Shown: one piece after another, positions 1 to 11,478 of the stretch | Numbering within the stretch: the stretch's first letter is position 1 | Layout: the number at the start of each line of letters is the position of its first letter | Assembly (NCBI GenBank): GCA_013115145.1 | Contig: JAAPAO010000311.1 | Span: 1-40,535 of the forward strand | Length of the DNA: 40,535 bases | Direction of reading: 5' to 3' | DNA from: Perkinsus chesapeaki | Taxonomy: Eukaryota > Perkinsozoa > Perkinsida > Perkinsidae | Made by a program: the position numbers and the translations under genes | Notes under the pieces: model-generated | Databases searched by the model: none | Told to the model about the DNA's origin: nothing | Seen by the model: the letters and a program-made list of their open reading frames with translations, nothing else

Positions 1-77
1 AACCCTTATTCCCTATCTTAATAGTATCCAACAACCCCTAGTAGAGTAGCCTAGTCATCACTTAACCCTTATTTTAG

Positions 78-3000
78 GCACCCTCTACGTCATCGGCGGC
101 TTCGATGGTCGTCGCCAAAACGATATGTATCGCGTCCCTCTAGAAGAGGGCCTTCGAAAGAGGGCCGAAATTAATCGACCAGATGTATCTCTTCGAGACG
201 CTACCGGAGATCAGTGCCAAGCTGAAGCATGTCACTGTGGAGATACTTCCTCCTGTTGCGAGCCGACGCCGGTGGTGATGCCGGAAGATCTGTGCAAGTG
301 GCAGAAGGTTGAAACGAAAAATAGCGGTGCGAACGATTTAAGTGGAAGGACGGGACACGCTGCGGTGGTTTGGGGAAAATATTTGTTTGTTTTTGGAGGA
401 ACGGATGAGCATGCGAGGCAGAATGATGTTTATAAGTAATATGGGTGTAGGGGGTGGAATATGGTTATATTATATTAATCACATTGCCTCCATATCTTGT
501 AATACAAATATGCCACTCTGGAGACTAGAGGGGCCGTAGGGGTGGGATATCGATATATGGAGTTTACTGGTGACTTCATGCTTGTTTTGTAAATTATTAT
601 TAAAATAATATAGGGTGTAAAAAATCTTTTGAGATGTAAAAAAGTATATTTTCAATTCTATAGATTTGAAAGGCAGCATCGCAAAACTTTGGTGGTTTTG
701 ATTCTTCATCTCAGGTTTGATTTCTCGACCCAGATGTGGTCCAGAGTGGCAACGTCCTCCCCTCAGCCAGCGGCAAGAAGCGGCAGTAAAGCAGTCGTTT
801 ATAAAGATTACATGTATTTATTTGGGGGATATACTAAAAAGGAAGGAGAATATTTCAACGATATGTGGAAGCTTAATTTGGCTCAGGGAACGGTAATAAG
901 GAAAATGGGAACTCCTATTTGTGAATAAAAAGACCGCAGAATCATTCAAAATCTCGTACAAGCGAAATACTATAACATTTCCCGGTCAACCTTGAAGTTT
1001 TCCGGATCAATTTCAACAGATTTTGCCCCTATATAAATATTGTAAGAATTGTCAGAGAAAATCCGTTTCCCGCCGTTTTGAATTGCTCGAGAAAATTTGA
1101 CCGAAAAAAAAGTGCAAGTTTTTGGCAGTTTATAATTTCTTTGTGATTAAGTATGGTTTAGAATCTACGAGAAATTTACTATTTGGTGCGGGGAATAGAC
1201 CGAGCGTTTTTAGTGTTAGTTCCTCCCAGATACTTTCCATTTTTTCGAATTCTAGATCCAGTAAAACGTGGAAAATATTCCGTAAAAATCGCGGTATTTG
1301 CAATTTCCAATCCCCAAGGAAAAAATATCTTTTCGAGTAGCCTATTTTCTGACTATATCCTGCATCAGATGCAGGATCTTTTTTTGTAACGAACCAGTAG
1401 TTCAGAACTACTATGCTTGAAAATGATTTTTAGTGGGCGTTGGTGAAGCCAAGGAGAGGGACGCCGCCGTCGCCCAGAACTGATCACACCTGCTGCATTC
1501 TGAGGTAAGCAGTAAAATGATATCTGCATTACTCACCTAGCAATTGCGCATTGTCGTATGTACGAGCTTTTGTCCAAGAAAGTAGATCGTCTAATATGTT
1601 TGTATACATTTGGGGAATCGAGACGGGATGTGGTTTGAAGGATTTCACGCGCCACAAAATTCCTGCATCTGCAACCTTTTCATCATAATTTATGAAACTG
1701 TTTTGCCAAAAAACGCGTTCTTCGAAAGCAAGTACTGCGGTTATGAGGGCGTTTTTGGGGCGTATCTCTCGAAGTGTTTCTTTTTCAGGTCAGATATTTA
1801 TGTGTTTGGAGGTTTCGACGGCCGGTCACGATTTCAGGATTTACACATGTAGGAGGCTCACAGAAATTTTCCAATATGAATTCTCGAGAAAAACATTAGA
1901 ACGTTTATCAAGAGCGTTTTTTAGGTGCTTCGGTGCAGAAATAGGATTTCTCTGAAATAGCTCGCTTTTGTTGGCGGATAAACCAGTGTCGAAGAAATAA
2001 AAAAATCGATCCGTTTCAAATCTATTATTAGCGTTTTTCGGAGGAGGAAAATCGCGAGAATGAGAAACGATAATAATCTTAAGGGAAAACAGGACTTGTT
2101 GTTTCAGATTCAACACTGAAGAAGAATCATGGACCGCGATAAGTCCCGGGAACGAACCACTGGGTCGATTCGGGCATACCGCAGTGATGTATAATACGTA
2201 AACGAAAAGTGTTTGAAGGAGAAAAATGATTTTCTGATTAGGTCTATGTATGTGTTTGGTGGCTGGAATGGTCATGATACCCTGGATGACCTGTAAGTAT
2301 CAAATCGATCACGTGATCGATTTGTGCTTTTATAGGTGTGAGTACTCGACGGAGTCACAGAATTGGCTGAGTGTTCCGGGTCGGGGAGAAATAGTGAGCA
2401 GTCGATATCGACATAGTGCAGGTAGTATCTTGAGGTTGAGAGTGCAGGATACAAAACGAGTCAAGTTGGATACATGTGTTTTATTATTTCAGTCGTTTAT
2501 GGATGTTGTATGTTCGTATTTGGGGGAGTGGATAAAAAACAAGAGCGTTTCTCTGATCTCTGCGAGTTTAATTTTGAAACTAGTAAGTTGGGATCTTTCA
2601 ATTACCCCAGATGCAATCCTAAGACCGCTCAATCATGAAACGGTTTTAGGATACTATAAATTATGAAAGGGTCATATCTTGCTTTAGGAGCATGGTCTCG
2701 AGTGAAGACGTGGGGAGATCCAGCAACACCATCAGCGCGTACTTTTCACCAGGCTGTGATGTATAAGGGGTTTATGTACATCGTTGGTGGATTCGATGGA
2801 TTCAGGAGAAATGACATTTGGTGTAAGTGGCTGGAAGGCCAACCGTCGTTGGCTGTTGCGACTCGGAATACTATTTGTTGCACTATTTGGTATCGACTAT
2901 CCGGGATAGTTTATCCCGTATGTCGACTATTCCGCGTGTTTACTATTTTTCTCCATTTTGTACAAATTCTCCACCCGTGGGAGATGCTTCCTAGCCCACC

Positions 3001-3931
3001 AAATTGAACACCTTAAGCGAGTAATTGTTCTCTCACAATTTCTATAATAAAAAATGTATTTGCCGTTTACAATGTTTTCCGAAACGTGTTTTGGATGGAG
3101 CCTTTATGTAGGTATTCCTCTCGTCGAAGAAGTTAGTCGCGCCGAGAAAGGTCGGCGGAAGCGTCTTACTATGGGGCGAGTGACGTCCCGAACACCACTG
3201 CGAGAGTTGAACGACGATGCGGGTGACAATAACGATTGGACTGGCTCCGATGAGCAGCCAGACCAAGGCACGGCGATGCCGGCCGGTGGAGGAGACGTGA
3301 AAGTTGAAAGCAAAGAAATGCAGGAAAATGTGCGCTTGAGAGCGAGAGTATCCGAGCTTGAAGAGAGACTTGCGAGTATGGAGGAGGAAGATTTGTGCAA
3401 GGTGAGGAAACTATGCAGATGACTCTGGGTGTTTCGGTTGTACTTCAGCAATACTCGCATATTATTCGAGCCTGTTTTTCCGGGCGAAATATATACTTCA
3501 GGTTTTTGTACACTTTAGATTTTTTCGGCTATCAGTAAGTTATAAATTTGAATAAATAATCTGGTGTCACTGAAAACTAGTTCAGTGCACAAAATTGAAA
3601 AGATAAAATTATCTATGGAAATTTAAAGGCGTTAAAAGTAGCCTTTGCAGAGGCCAGTAGAATTCGTTATCGTCTTGATAGTTACGAATTAGTTCTTCAA
3701 TTGACCATTATACAACGATATATACCTTGCTCTGTTATCTTATAAATTAATTGCGATTACCTGTCTATGATATGATTCCATTACTGTCAGATATGTTTCG
3801 ACAGAACGATCGATACAGTGTTGTTGGATTGTGCCCATAGAGTTGTATGTCATGGGTGCACTGAACAATTGAGCACGTGCCCAGTCTGTCGGAGCCCTAT
3901 ACGAAAAGTCATCATTACGTATGATGGCTAG
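78..3931 (+). CDS. Kelch-propeller / coiled-coil / RING-finger protein (5' truncated)
   Basis: Eleven exons join in phase: 78-435, 715-892, 1434-1504, 1789-1848, 2108-2197, 2242-2292, 2336-2421, 2493-2582, 2688-2822, 3112-3401, 3791-3931 (TAG). All introns are GT-AG; two are only 43-44 nt. The first exon follows an acceptor at 77, so the N-terminus lies left of the window. About 516 residues are visible. They show seven Kelch blades with the GG signature (IYVFGGFDG, MYVFGGWNG, MYIVGGFDG). Next come a charged linker, a short coiled coil (VSELEERLASMEEE) and a C-terminal C3HC4 RING. The exon junction at 3401/3791 builds the first zinc pair, CKIC; then CAH, CHGC and CPVC follow, with the stop 12 codons later. 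Family knowledge: a RING at the C-terminus of a protein-binding propeller suggests an E3 ubiquitin ligase, with the propeller choosing substrates. That role is inferred. Confidence 0.88.
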
Positions 3932-4408
3932 AGGTGTCAGCAAATTCGAAAGAATATATTTAATAATCGTTCATTTTAACATTCTGTGATACCCACTAGT
4001 CGGTTAGTAAGTGAAGCTTTTGAGACGAGTGAATGAACTGTTATCGTACTATTGTCGTAAAGATGCCAACTGTAGACTTAATATTTCTTCATTGACGATG
4101 TTGTGTGCGAGTGTAAAGTGCAAGACAACGCGACTCAAGTGGAATGACAAGAGAATTGGAGTGCAGGCGAATGCCCAACGAAGGGTGTGCAGGTGTGAAG
4201 CTAACCTGAATGCTGCATCTTGCATCGTAGTCGATGACACCGTATCATTGATACATTGCAAACACTGCGTCATTCAACTTGCCTGATACGGTATAGTCTA
4301 TACCAACATACTTAGACAGTGTGACACTGTCAGCTTCTATTGATGAATTAATTCTGACTTTAATATATTAACCACCAAGCCACACTGTAGTCTGACGCGA
4401 CAACCAAT

Positions 4409-4459
4409 CCAAATCCATTTAACGCAGCCAGTACTACTGGCTGCGTTAAACGGATTTGG
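4409..4459. repeat. Long imperfect hairpin
   Basis: The arm from CCAAATCC to GCAGCCAGTA pairs with CTGGCTGC through GGATTTGG. It has about 24 paired positions, one mismatch and almost no loop. Confidence 0.85.
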
Positions 4460-5750
4460 ATACTGGCCCAGTAGTAAACCCGGTTGTGGAACCGCCATTG
4501 GTTGCTAGTATAATACCACCAATTACGATTATAATAATTGCTATAAATTATTGCCGATAATCCGTGTTGAGCAGAAAAGCAAAGTTGAGATAACACACTT
4601 CTATGAAAATTGTAGACATAACAAAAGAAGAAGCTCTGACCTATAATTATTATTATAGTATAATAGTTTTGCCCTCTAGATTTCAACAGGTACTACTGTA
4701 GGGACGCTGAAGCTACGTAGCCGCAGTCCAGACTATAAAGCTTTGAAACGAGCGTCTGTACCCGACCTTGTAGTCGATCACTAACTGCATCAACGACCCA
4801 TCGACTGATTAGATAAGACATTATTTGGCACTCGCCAATCCAATGGATTATTCGCCACATGCATGTGTGAATAACTCTAGTCCAAGTTATTGGGAAATAG
4901 TAATCTATATTCAACTATATTTAATGGAATCTTATTTGATCGATAATACCATAGCTATGGTGTCCGCTATGGGAACATAACACAACGGGACAGTCGTACA
5001 CAAGTCCCACACATGTGTTAGTTAATCTTTCATCTGATGAACTCAAGCATGCGGTGAATGGTGTGAAATCCATCTTCCATGCCGTACCTCTATTTGTTTA
5101 CAACCCCGTAAGCGTTTAGAACAGGTGCTGCAGCACTACTACCCTAGACGGGTTTTTAAACTTCTCATTTCTCAGAGAAGTGAGAATTTCTCTTTCGTAT
5201 CACTCGTTTGATATCTTCTTGCATAATTGACGACGTGGCACGATCTACTCTGTTGCAGTTGAGGATGCTACTGGTGATACTTGTGAGATTATTAATGACC
5301 ACCCATTGTTCACGGAGATGTATATACAATGGTATCCACACCTCGAAGAGCAAACCATCCAAGGAGTGACTCAGTCACTGTGACTGTATGTAGCAGCATG
5401 GATATTAGTGACGAAATCTGAGTAGTTTCTTGACTGGTTGTCGATGAAGAGCTCGGGTACAATGTCCAATGTCAACGTGGCATTGAACTGGTGCGCATAT
5501 CCACTGATATTCTTAGCAAGGCCCTCCGTCGTCTAATTACGAGGAAAGAGGACCGAACCATCGATCCAGAGCCAGTCCTGTCCCAGTACAACGTGACGAA
5601 CACCCGCCTTGAACAAGTCCAGGAAGTCATTCTCTACCTGATAATCCAGGTAGGTTACTCCCACCGTCAGTGGTACACCCCAGCCTTAAGTAAATATCAC
5701 GGCAATGAATGCCCGGCTGATCCTCGGAGTCATTATGCCGAATGGGTAAT

Positions 5751-5786
5751 GCGAGAGTAGCAGCGAGCGATCGCTGCTACTCTCGC
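5751..5786. repeat. Perfect 16-bp-stem hairpin
   Basis: The left arm GCGAGAGTAGCAGCGA is the exact reverse complement of the right arm. The loop is 4 nt. Confidence 0.95.
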
Positions 5787-6440
5787 ACTACCGAGGCGGT
5801 CATCACAGAAGCCACAGACTTATCCGATGCACTCCGAGAACAGAGGCTCCGCGCTCCTGCCACCTTGGAGGCGCCGCCTTCTTGCGAGTGCAGATGGACT
5901 AGCTTACCACGCGAGCAGTTGACTGGACGCATCCCAGTCGGTGATGCGAGGCCAAATGCTGCCCGTGTCAGAAGCGCTACGTTATTGCGGCCTTAACGCC
6001 AGTTTCTGCTGGTGTATCGTCGAAGGAGTCATCGTTCCATACCAAAATCCTTGAGGACAGGGAGCTGCTCCCATCGCGGCGGAGTAACTTCACTCGGAAG
6101 CTGTACTGGCCTGCCTGGCTCTAAATGCACTCCTTCTGAGGGGAATATTTTTGCTACCTTAAACTGTCGCACTATTACAGTGAGAGATACAGAGTTATCT
6201 CGCGCAGCCTACGCGACGGAGTTCGGTTGCTACACTAACAACTGAGAAGGTGGAGTAGTAAGAAGGTGGATGATCACGCTCATGGAGCTCTATGACTGAT
6301 TTTCACGACTTAACTTGAGAACTGCTCGTATTCTGCCGTTTTGGAGATGCTCTCACCAGTCTACTGCCTAGCTGGCAACGCTTCCTGAACGTGTCAAATT
6401 AACACTGTTCAATGACGCAGTAAGCTGAGCATATTAGGTT

Positions 6441-6459
6441 GGTCAACGACTCGTTGACC
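6441..6459. repeat. Perfect 9-bp inverted repeat
   Basis: GGTCAACGA and TCGTTGACC are separated by one base. Confidence 0.9.
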
Positions 6460-7112
6460 GACGAAGCCCGGAATAGACTCATATCTCTGGGTGGAGCTGG
6501 GCTCCGGCGGAGCCCGACTCCGGTAGAAGCTAACTCTGGACTGTTCTATTGGCTGCGCGGACGTCGCTAATTTTCCCTACCACAAAAATGTTTTTTTGTG
6601 AGAAATTCCACGCAAAATGCGGTTTCCGCGACATATAACCTGCCACAGGCTTTCTTGACGGTAAATATTGAATTCCCACGCCGTGGGACCCACGGTGCAA
6701 TAGCGCGACACCGTCCCGGCGAGACTCTCGCCGCGAGGGCGCAACTGGGCATAGGCCGTGGGTCTGTAAGATCAAAATCTGTGTTGGTTCACGTGGGAGG
6801 GGAACGTTAGCCTTTCTTGACTCTGAACCGAAGCCATGTTGAATAACTTAGGCTTTGTTATCACCCAATGCAACAAATTGTCAACTTTATACTCTTACTT
6901 TTCTTCATGAGCCCTTCGCGCTGTAAGGGAAGTGAACCAGGATTAATGCCGAAGTAACGCGGGCCCCCATCGCGGGGTAGACCAGTATTCTCATTCTTCG
7001 CGAGATCATCAACGTTACCACGAATAGTGCAAACGGCATGCGGTGTATCGTATATCCCAACCGTTTGATCATTCTCTCAGCCCGGATACTATGTCCTCGG
7101 CATTTTCCTCAG

Positions 7113-10001
7113 GCGCCTTCCGACAGGCTACTCCGAGAGCTTGGGAACAAATGATTCTTGGAAGGAGAAGAAGTTCGAATCTTTTGTTGATCACTCGAAA
7201 GGTAACCCAATTATTGTTGTATAATCCATTATTATGGGGACTGCGTTAGTCCGCTCAAAGAAAGTCCGCCTGACTGTCCGAGCCACACTCGGCGCTGTAG
7301 TTAACAAAGATTTCTTTCTATCACAGAAGTTCTCGAATAATACCATCATAGTATTCATCATCAGGCAAAGGAGGGAAAACTTTCGCGCAGTACTACCTGG
7401 AGAATAAACAGTACTACAACCCGCAGAGACCGGTAAGCCTGAAGCAGTCGAGCTAAGTTTGAGGTTCTCTTCAGCAGTTCAATTAGTTGTGATCAACTAT
7501 TACACCCATTTCAGATGCTATTTCTCGGAGTTAACGCCATGAGCCCGCTACCTGCTTCTCCACAGGTCGAAGAAATGGCGGACGCTGCTAAGGCATTTGG
7601 CGCATGGATGATCATCTTAGAGAGAAGGTCATTCCTTCTCACATCGTCGCTCCTCACTTTTTCGATCACTTATCACAGATATATCGGTAAAAGTCTACCT
7701 ACGAATGAGTATTCTGTGGCCACCTTGACAAAGTTTTTCACAGAGCAACAAACAGTTGAAGATGTGGCCCTGTTCGGTGAGAAGATGAAAAATGAAATTC
7801 CAGGACTGAAGATAATTCTCTTTGGGTGCAGCTCGGGAGGGGTAGGCTCCATCAACCATTTAGCATTCAAGCCTTTCCCATTTCAGACAACTGCAGCGTT
7901 GGCTCGAAAGTATCACCCAAATATCTTCGACGGGGCTGTTGTGTCTTCAGCCGTATTCAAGTTCAAACTTGAGTTTCAGGAGTACGTAAATGGCTAGTCT
8001 ATATATTACGTGTATTTTCAAGGTATGTCGAAGTCATTGCTGAAGATTTAAAGAATCCGAGACTGGAAGGCAGCAGTGAATGCCTGACTGCTGTAATTGC
8101 TTTCATTGCTTGGTCATTAGCATTTACTTCTTCTAGATCACTGCAGCCCATGCGAAGATTGGCGAGATGTTCGGCTCGAAGGAAGGGCGCCAGCAGCTTG
8201 AGACGATGTTCGGATTGGTATCAGGGGACTTGGATGACCCTGCAGTTCGGACAGACTTGTCAGCTATGTTTTGATTTCTTGCCAGAAAGGTGTTAATCTG
8301 TCAGCTCCTACCTTGGGCAACTTCTCGGTATCAATTTGCAGTATAACGATCCACAATGCAAAGATGACTACTGCAACATCGAAAAGATCTGCAAGAGGTT
8401 CGCTGAAGGAACGTAAGTACTCTAGTAGAGTAACTCTACACGGACACTTAGTCTGTGGCACTCTAGGGCCCGCAATGTAACAACTGTATTATTCCTGCTC
8501 AGGGAGTCGCCTCTGATTAAGCTAATCAATGTCTACGCCACTAACATGGATTACCCATATGGGGAGTCGTTGGCCACGTCTTTGCGGGAACTTGTCAACT
8601 TGTCCGCCTTTGTTCCATATTGTGTGGCACTTTTGATGCTCATTTAGGTTAAAAAATGAGAAGAGTGCAGGTAAACAGAGGATGTTACACTTCCGAATCT
8701 GTTCTGGACGAGCGCTCTTCATGCCTTGTGTATCGGGTTCATGCCCTTTCTTTACTGGAAAGGAATATGACTGGGTGGAATTTGGGCTGTGGTTGTGTCG
8801 GGAGGGCCTGGGGATCAAGAAAGAAGATGTACAACGCATGGGAGTCTTCTGGCAGGAGAACGTCATGACTCATGACTCATGAGGGATTTTACAACTTAGA
8901 TACTGAAGGGTATCGCAGATTTCCAAGCGTACGTTGGGGATTTTCGCGGCGTCACCCACGTACTGTCGATAAATGGTGATGCTGATCCATGGTATCCAGC
9001 ATCGATAACTCAGGGAGGACACGGACCCGATGTGGAGATGGTGAGATAACCTTTCTGAGAGCCACTCGTATCAGATTTAAAAACCTGATAAGAAACAACG
9101 CGTTTATTAAATTGTTATTCCGTCGATTCAAGTGGAGTTTCCCCCACGGAAATTCCGTACAAGAAGGGTGAAACCTGTCATATGACTACTCCAACCCATC
9201 TCAAATCGTTTTAAAGTTGTTACTGGGGAGACGATCCTCAACTTACACTATTACTCTCGGTACTGTTTACGTTATTACTTCAGTGAAGTAATAACTAGCG
9301 AGCTTTCCATGCATTAAATAACCACACTCCAGGCGCGTGGGTCTGGAAAACATAGTTGATAGTCGTCAACTATCAATCTCTGTCCAAGGGCTCTGTCCTG
9401 GTCAGCTGCCAGATGCCACGCTCTTCGTCGCCCCGCTTGCTACTGACCGCGGGTCCTGCGTCCGGGTGTGGGGGATGGGGCGCGAAATGCAAATAATGGC
9501 TAGATGACTAGCACCACCATCGAAACTATGAGCACTATCCATAACGCATCGGCTGGGCCACGCAGTATCTTGCACGCACGCCCACGCGTGCACGTACACG
9601 GTGTGTGGGACACGACCGCACGCGCAAGAAAGCCGCGCCTCCGTTTAGGAATTTAACTGTGGCTAACAAGTTAGCCTGAAATAAATTGAAATTTATAGGA
9701 TGTCACGAATTGGGATGAAATATGAAAACAGGTACCCGATACTTCGCATTGCTATTGGTGCAGATATAAGAACGAGTAAGCATACGTGATCCGTCGGAGG
9801 AACCGACTTTTGGAGGAGTGCTGCTTATCAGTGTGCTTATCCGCTTAACACATAAGTGACACGCCCTCTCATGTGCGTATGGGCCTTTGTTCTCATTCAC
9901 AAGACACTCGTTTCTATCATATAGATATGCATAAACTTGTCAGGAAAGTCGCGCAGAGGATACGCAGCGTTATCAGCGACTGGCTCGGCTTGCATCAATA
10001 A
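7113..10001 (+). CDS. S28 family serine carboxypeptidase (Pro-X carboxypeptidase / PRSS16 type)
   Basis: Exons in phase: 7113-7201, 7365-7432, 7515-7627, 7679-7841, 7887-7981, 8023-8092, 8137-8258, 8305-8412, 8503-8611, 8661-8861, 8900-9040 and a last exon 9857-10001 (TAA). Family landmarks appear in order: FESFVDH (usual xQxLDHF), TFAQYYLENKQYY, LERRYIGKSLP (usual LEHRYYGxSxP), and the nucleophile elbow FGCSSGG, made by joining 7841 to 7887. Next come GAVVSSA, LQYND, the catalytic Asp in INGDADPW, and a His in DTPSH in the last exon. The length, about 475 residues without the N-terminus, fits the family. S28 enzymes cleave Pro-X bonds in lysosomes or after secretion. The signal-peptide exon upstream of 7113 was not found. 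Phase between 9040 and 9857 does not match, so a small exon in that 816-nt gap is missing from this model. Confidence 0.85.
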
Positions 10002-11478
10002 GCGAACATGAGATGAAGCAGCAGCGGGGCGGTTTCGACAGTTGATACGGTTTTCGCGCCTTTGATCAGGCTGGTCAGATCAGCTCTTGGGGCCTCATTG
10101 TCTCAATGCTATGTCAAGAAGCTATTCTTATCTAAGCTTCGTGTATACTTTTCTCAATGCATGTGGGAAAGAAGTTCTTCAAAAAAGTCTCTTATTTGTG
10201 GTAATGAAGCAAGTTGCATTTTCGATGCTGCGGAGTGCATCAACTTGGATCGTCCATTATCGTCACGTATTTGAACGATGGTATCTCATGTCTGCGTGCT
10301 ACCGGAGCGCACGCTTTTTGGCTCGGGCCGAGCTATGCAAGGACAGTCGTTAATGACGACTGTCATTGCATTGCCACCCCTTCGCCGCTTTGTTGTCATT
10401 CCATTCCCGCGAAGACCGTGGCAACTGGCTCATTTGGTAAGAAGCCCACTGGCGGTGCGTGGCCGGCGAAGCCGGCGCGAAAATTTTCAAGGTAAGTCGC
10501 GGAGCGGCCCCGCAACTTGCCTTGCAAATTTTCGCAAAGTGTACGAGATGACGGCGTACGGGTTAAAAGTGGGGGTGTGAACGAAGTGGAAGTGTACGGG
10601 TTTTCGGTGTACCACTTGAAAGTGTTCGAGTATTCGATGCATGAGTATTAAGTGTATGAGTGTAACACTCAGAGTTTTCGGTGTATGAGTATTTAGTGAA
10701 GGTTAACTTGTTAACCCAGGTTAAATACCGATACGGATGGTCGCGTTGCTCCGCTAGTAATTTGTAGTGCGGAGATGAAACCGTAAGGCGTTCGGATATT
10801 TCCCGCGTTCTGCCTCTCAATGATAAGTTATCATATTATAGTCGAGATCTGTGGAGCTTCTTCTTTTTATCCCACCACTCCCACCACTCCCGGGAGCAGA
10901 TACCGAAGAGGTGCAGACACGCACTGTCGGAAGTGCCGACTCGGCACACTCCGAGTCTGCGACACATAGTCTGTGTACCTGAGTGTCTTTCAAATGTGCT
11001 ACTCATACGGACTTCGTATTCTGAAAATATAAAGGAGATTTCCCAGGCCACGAGGAAACATCGAATGCATTCATTCTGGGGCCATCTGATGTCACTCTAT
11101 GGCTCCCCTGTCCAGCATTGCGGCAATGCCTTAGCCCAACAACATAACCTTCCAGATTTACGACCATCATCTGTAAACTGTGCTAGGTCTTGTTCGACGA
11201 ACAATGTTCGTAACGTTCCATGCAACTCTTATGCAGAGTGTGCTTGCTTTTTTCTGTATGCCATGAACTTCTTTACCTGTCGCGTTCATGAATGATAGCG
11301 GATAAGTCGAACGCTTTCACACCTGCCTATTTAAACTATGTTCATTCTTTTCCCCATTTGTAGTCGTCACACGACTCGAGTTTCGTGGCGCGCGAGAAAT
11401 TTTCACGGTTTCGGTGACACGACGCCGTTCAAAATCTTGCGCTGCCATTTCATAGCAGGATTTTGGTAATTTCAATCT
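10002..11478. other. Spacer between peptidase and membrane-protein genes
   Basis: Several short overlapping ORFs occupy 10062-10580 in all three frames, and none resembles a known domain. There is a hairpin at 10342-10364 (GACAGTCGT paired with ACGACTGTC) and a GC-rich patch near 10455-10520. The last stretch before 11479 is presumably the promoter and 5' UTR of the next gene. I see no RNA gene here. Confidence 0.5.

Larger units (their letters stand above)
3932..7112. other. Long region without a convincing gene; hairpin-rich
   Basis: I see no recognisable protein family on either strand. Short ORFs exist (for example around 4011-4286 and 5742-5996) but lack a coding-like pattern or splice-consistent continuation. 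The best candidate is an open stretch at about 5450-5650 that reads plausibly but is preceded by an in-frame TGA and has no clear start. Perfect inverted repeats occur at 4409-4459, 5751-5786 and 6441-6459. The last several hundred bases may hold the 5' UTR and signal-peptide exon of the peptidase that follows. Confidence 0.5.

Noticed and set aside
4011-4286. Cys-containing ORF of 91 codons
   Set aside because: It has no signal peptide, no family-like spacing of cysteines, no splice partner, and a reverse-frame ORF of similar length over the same bases.
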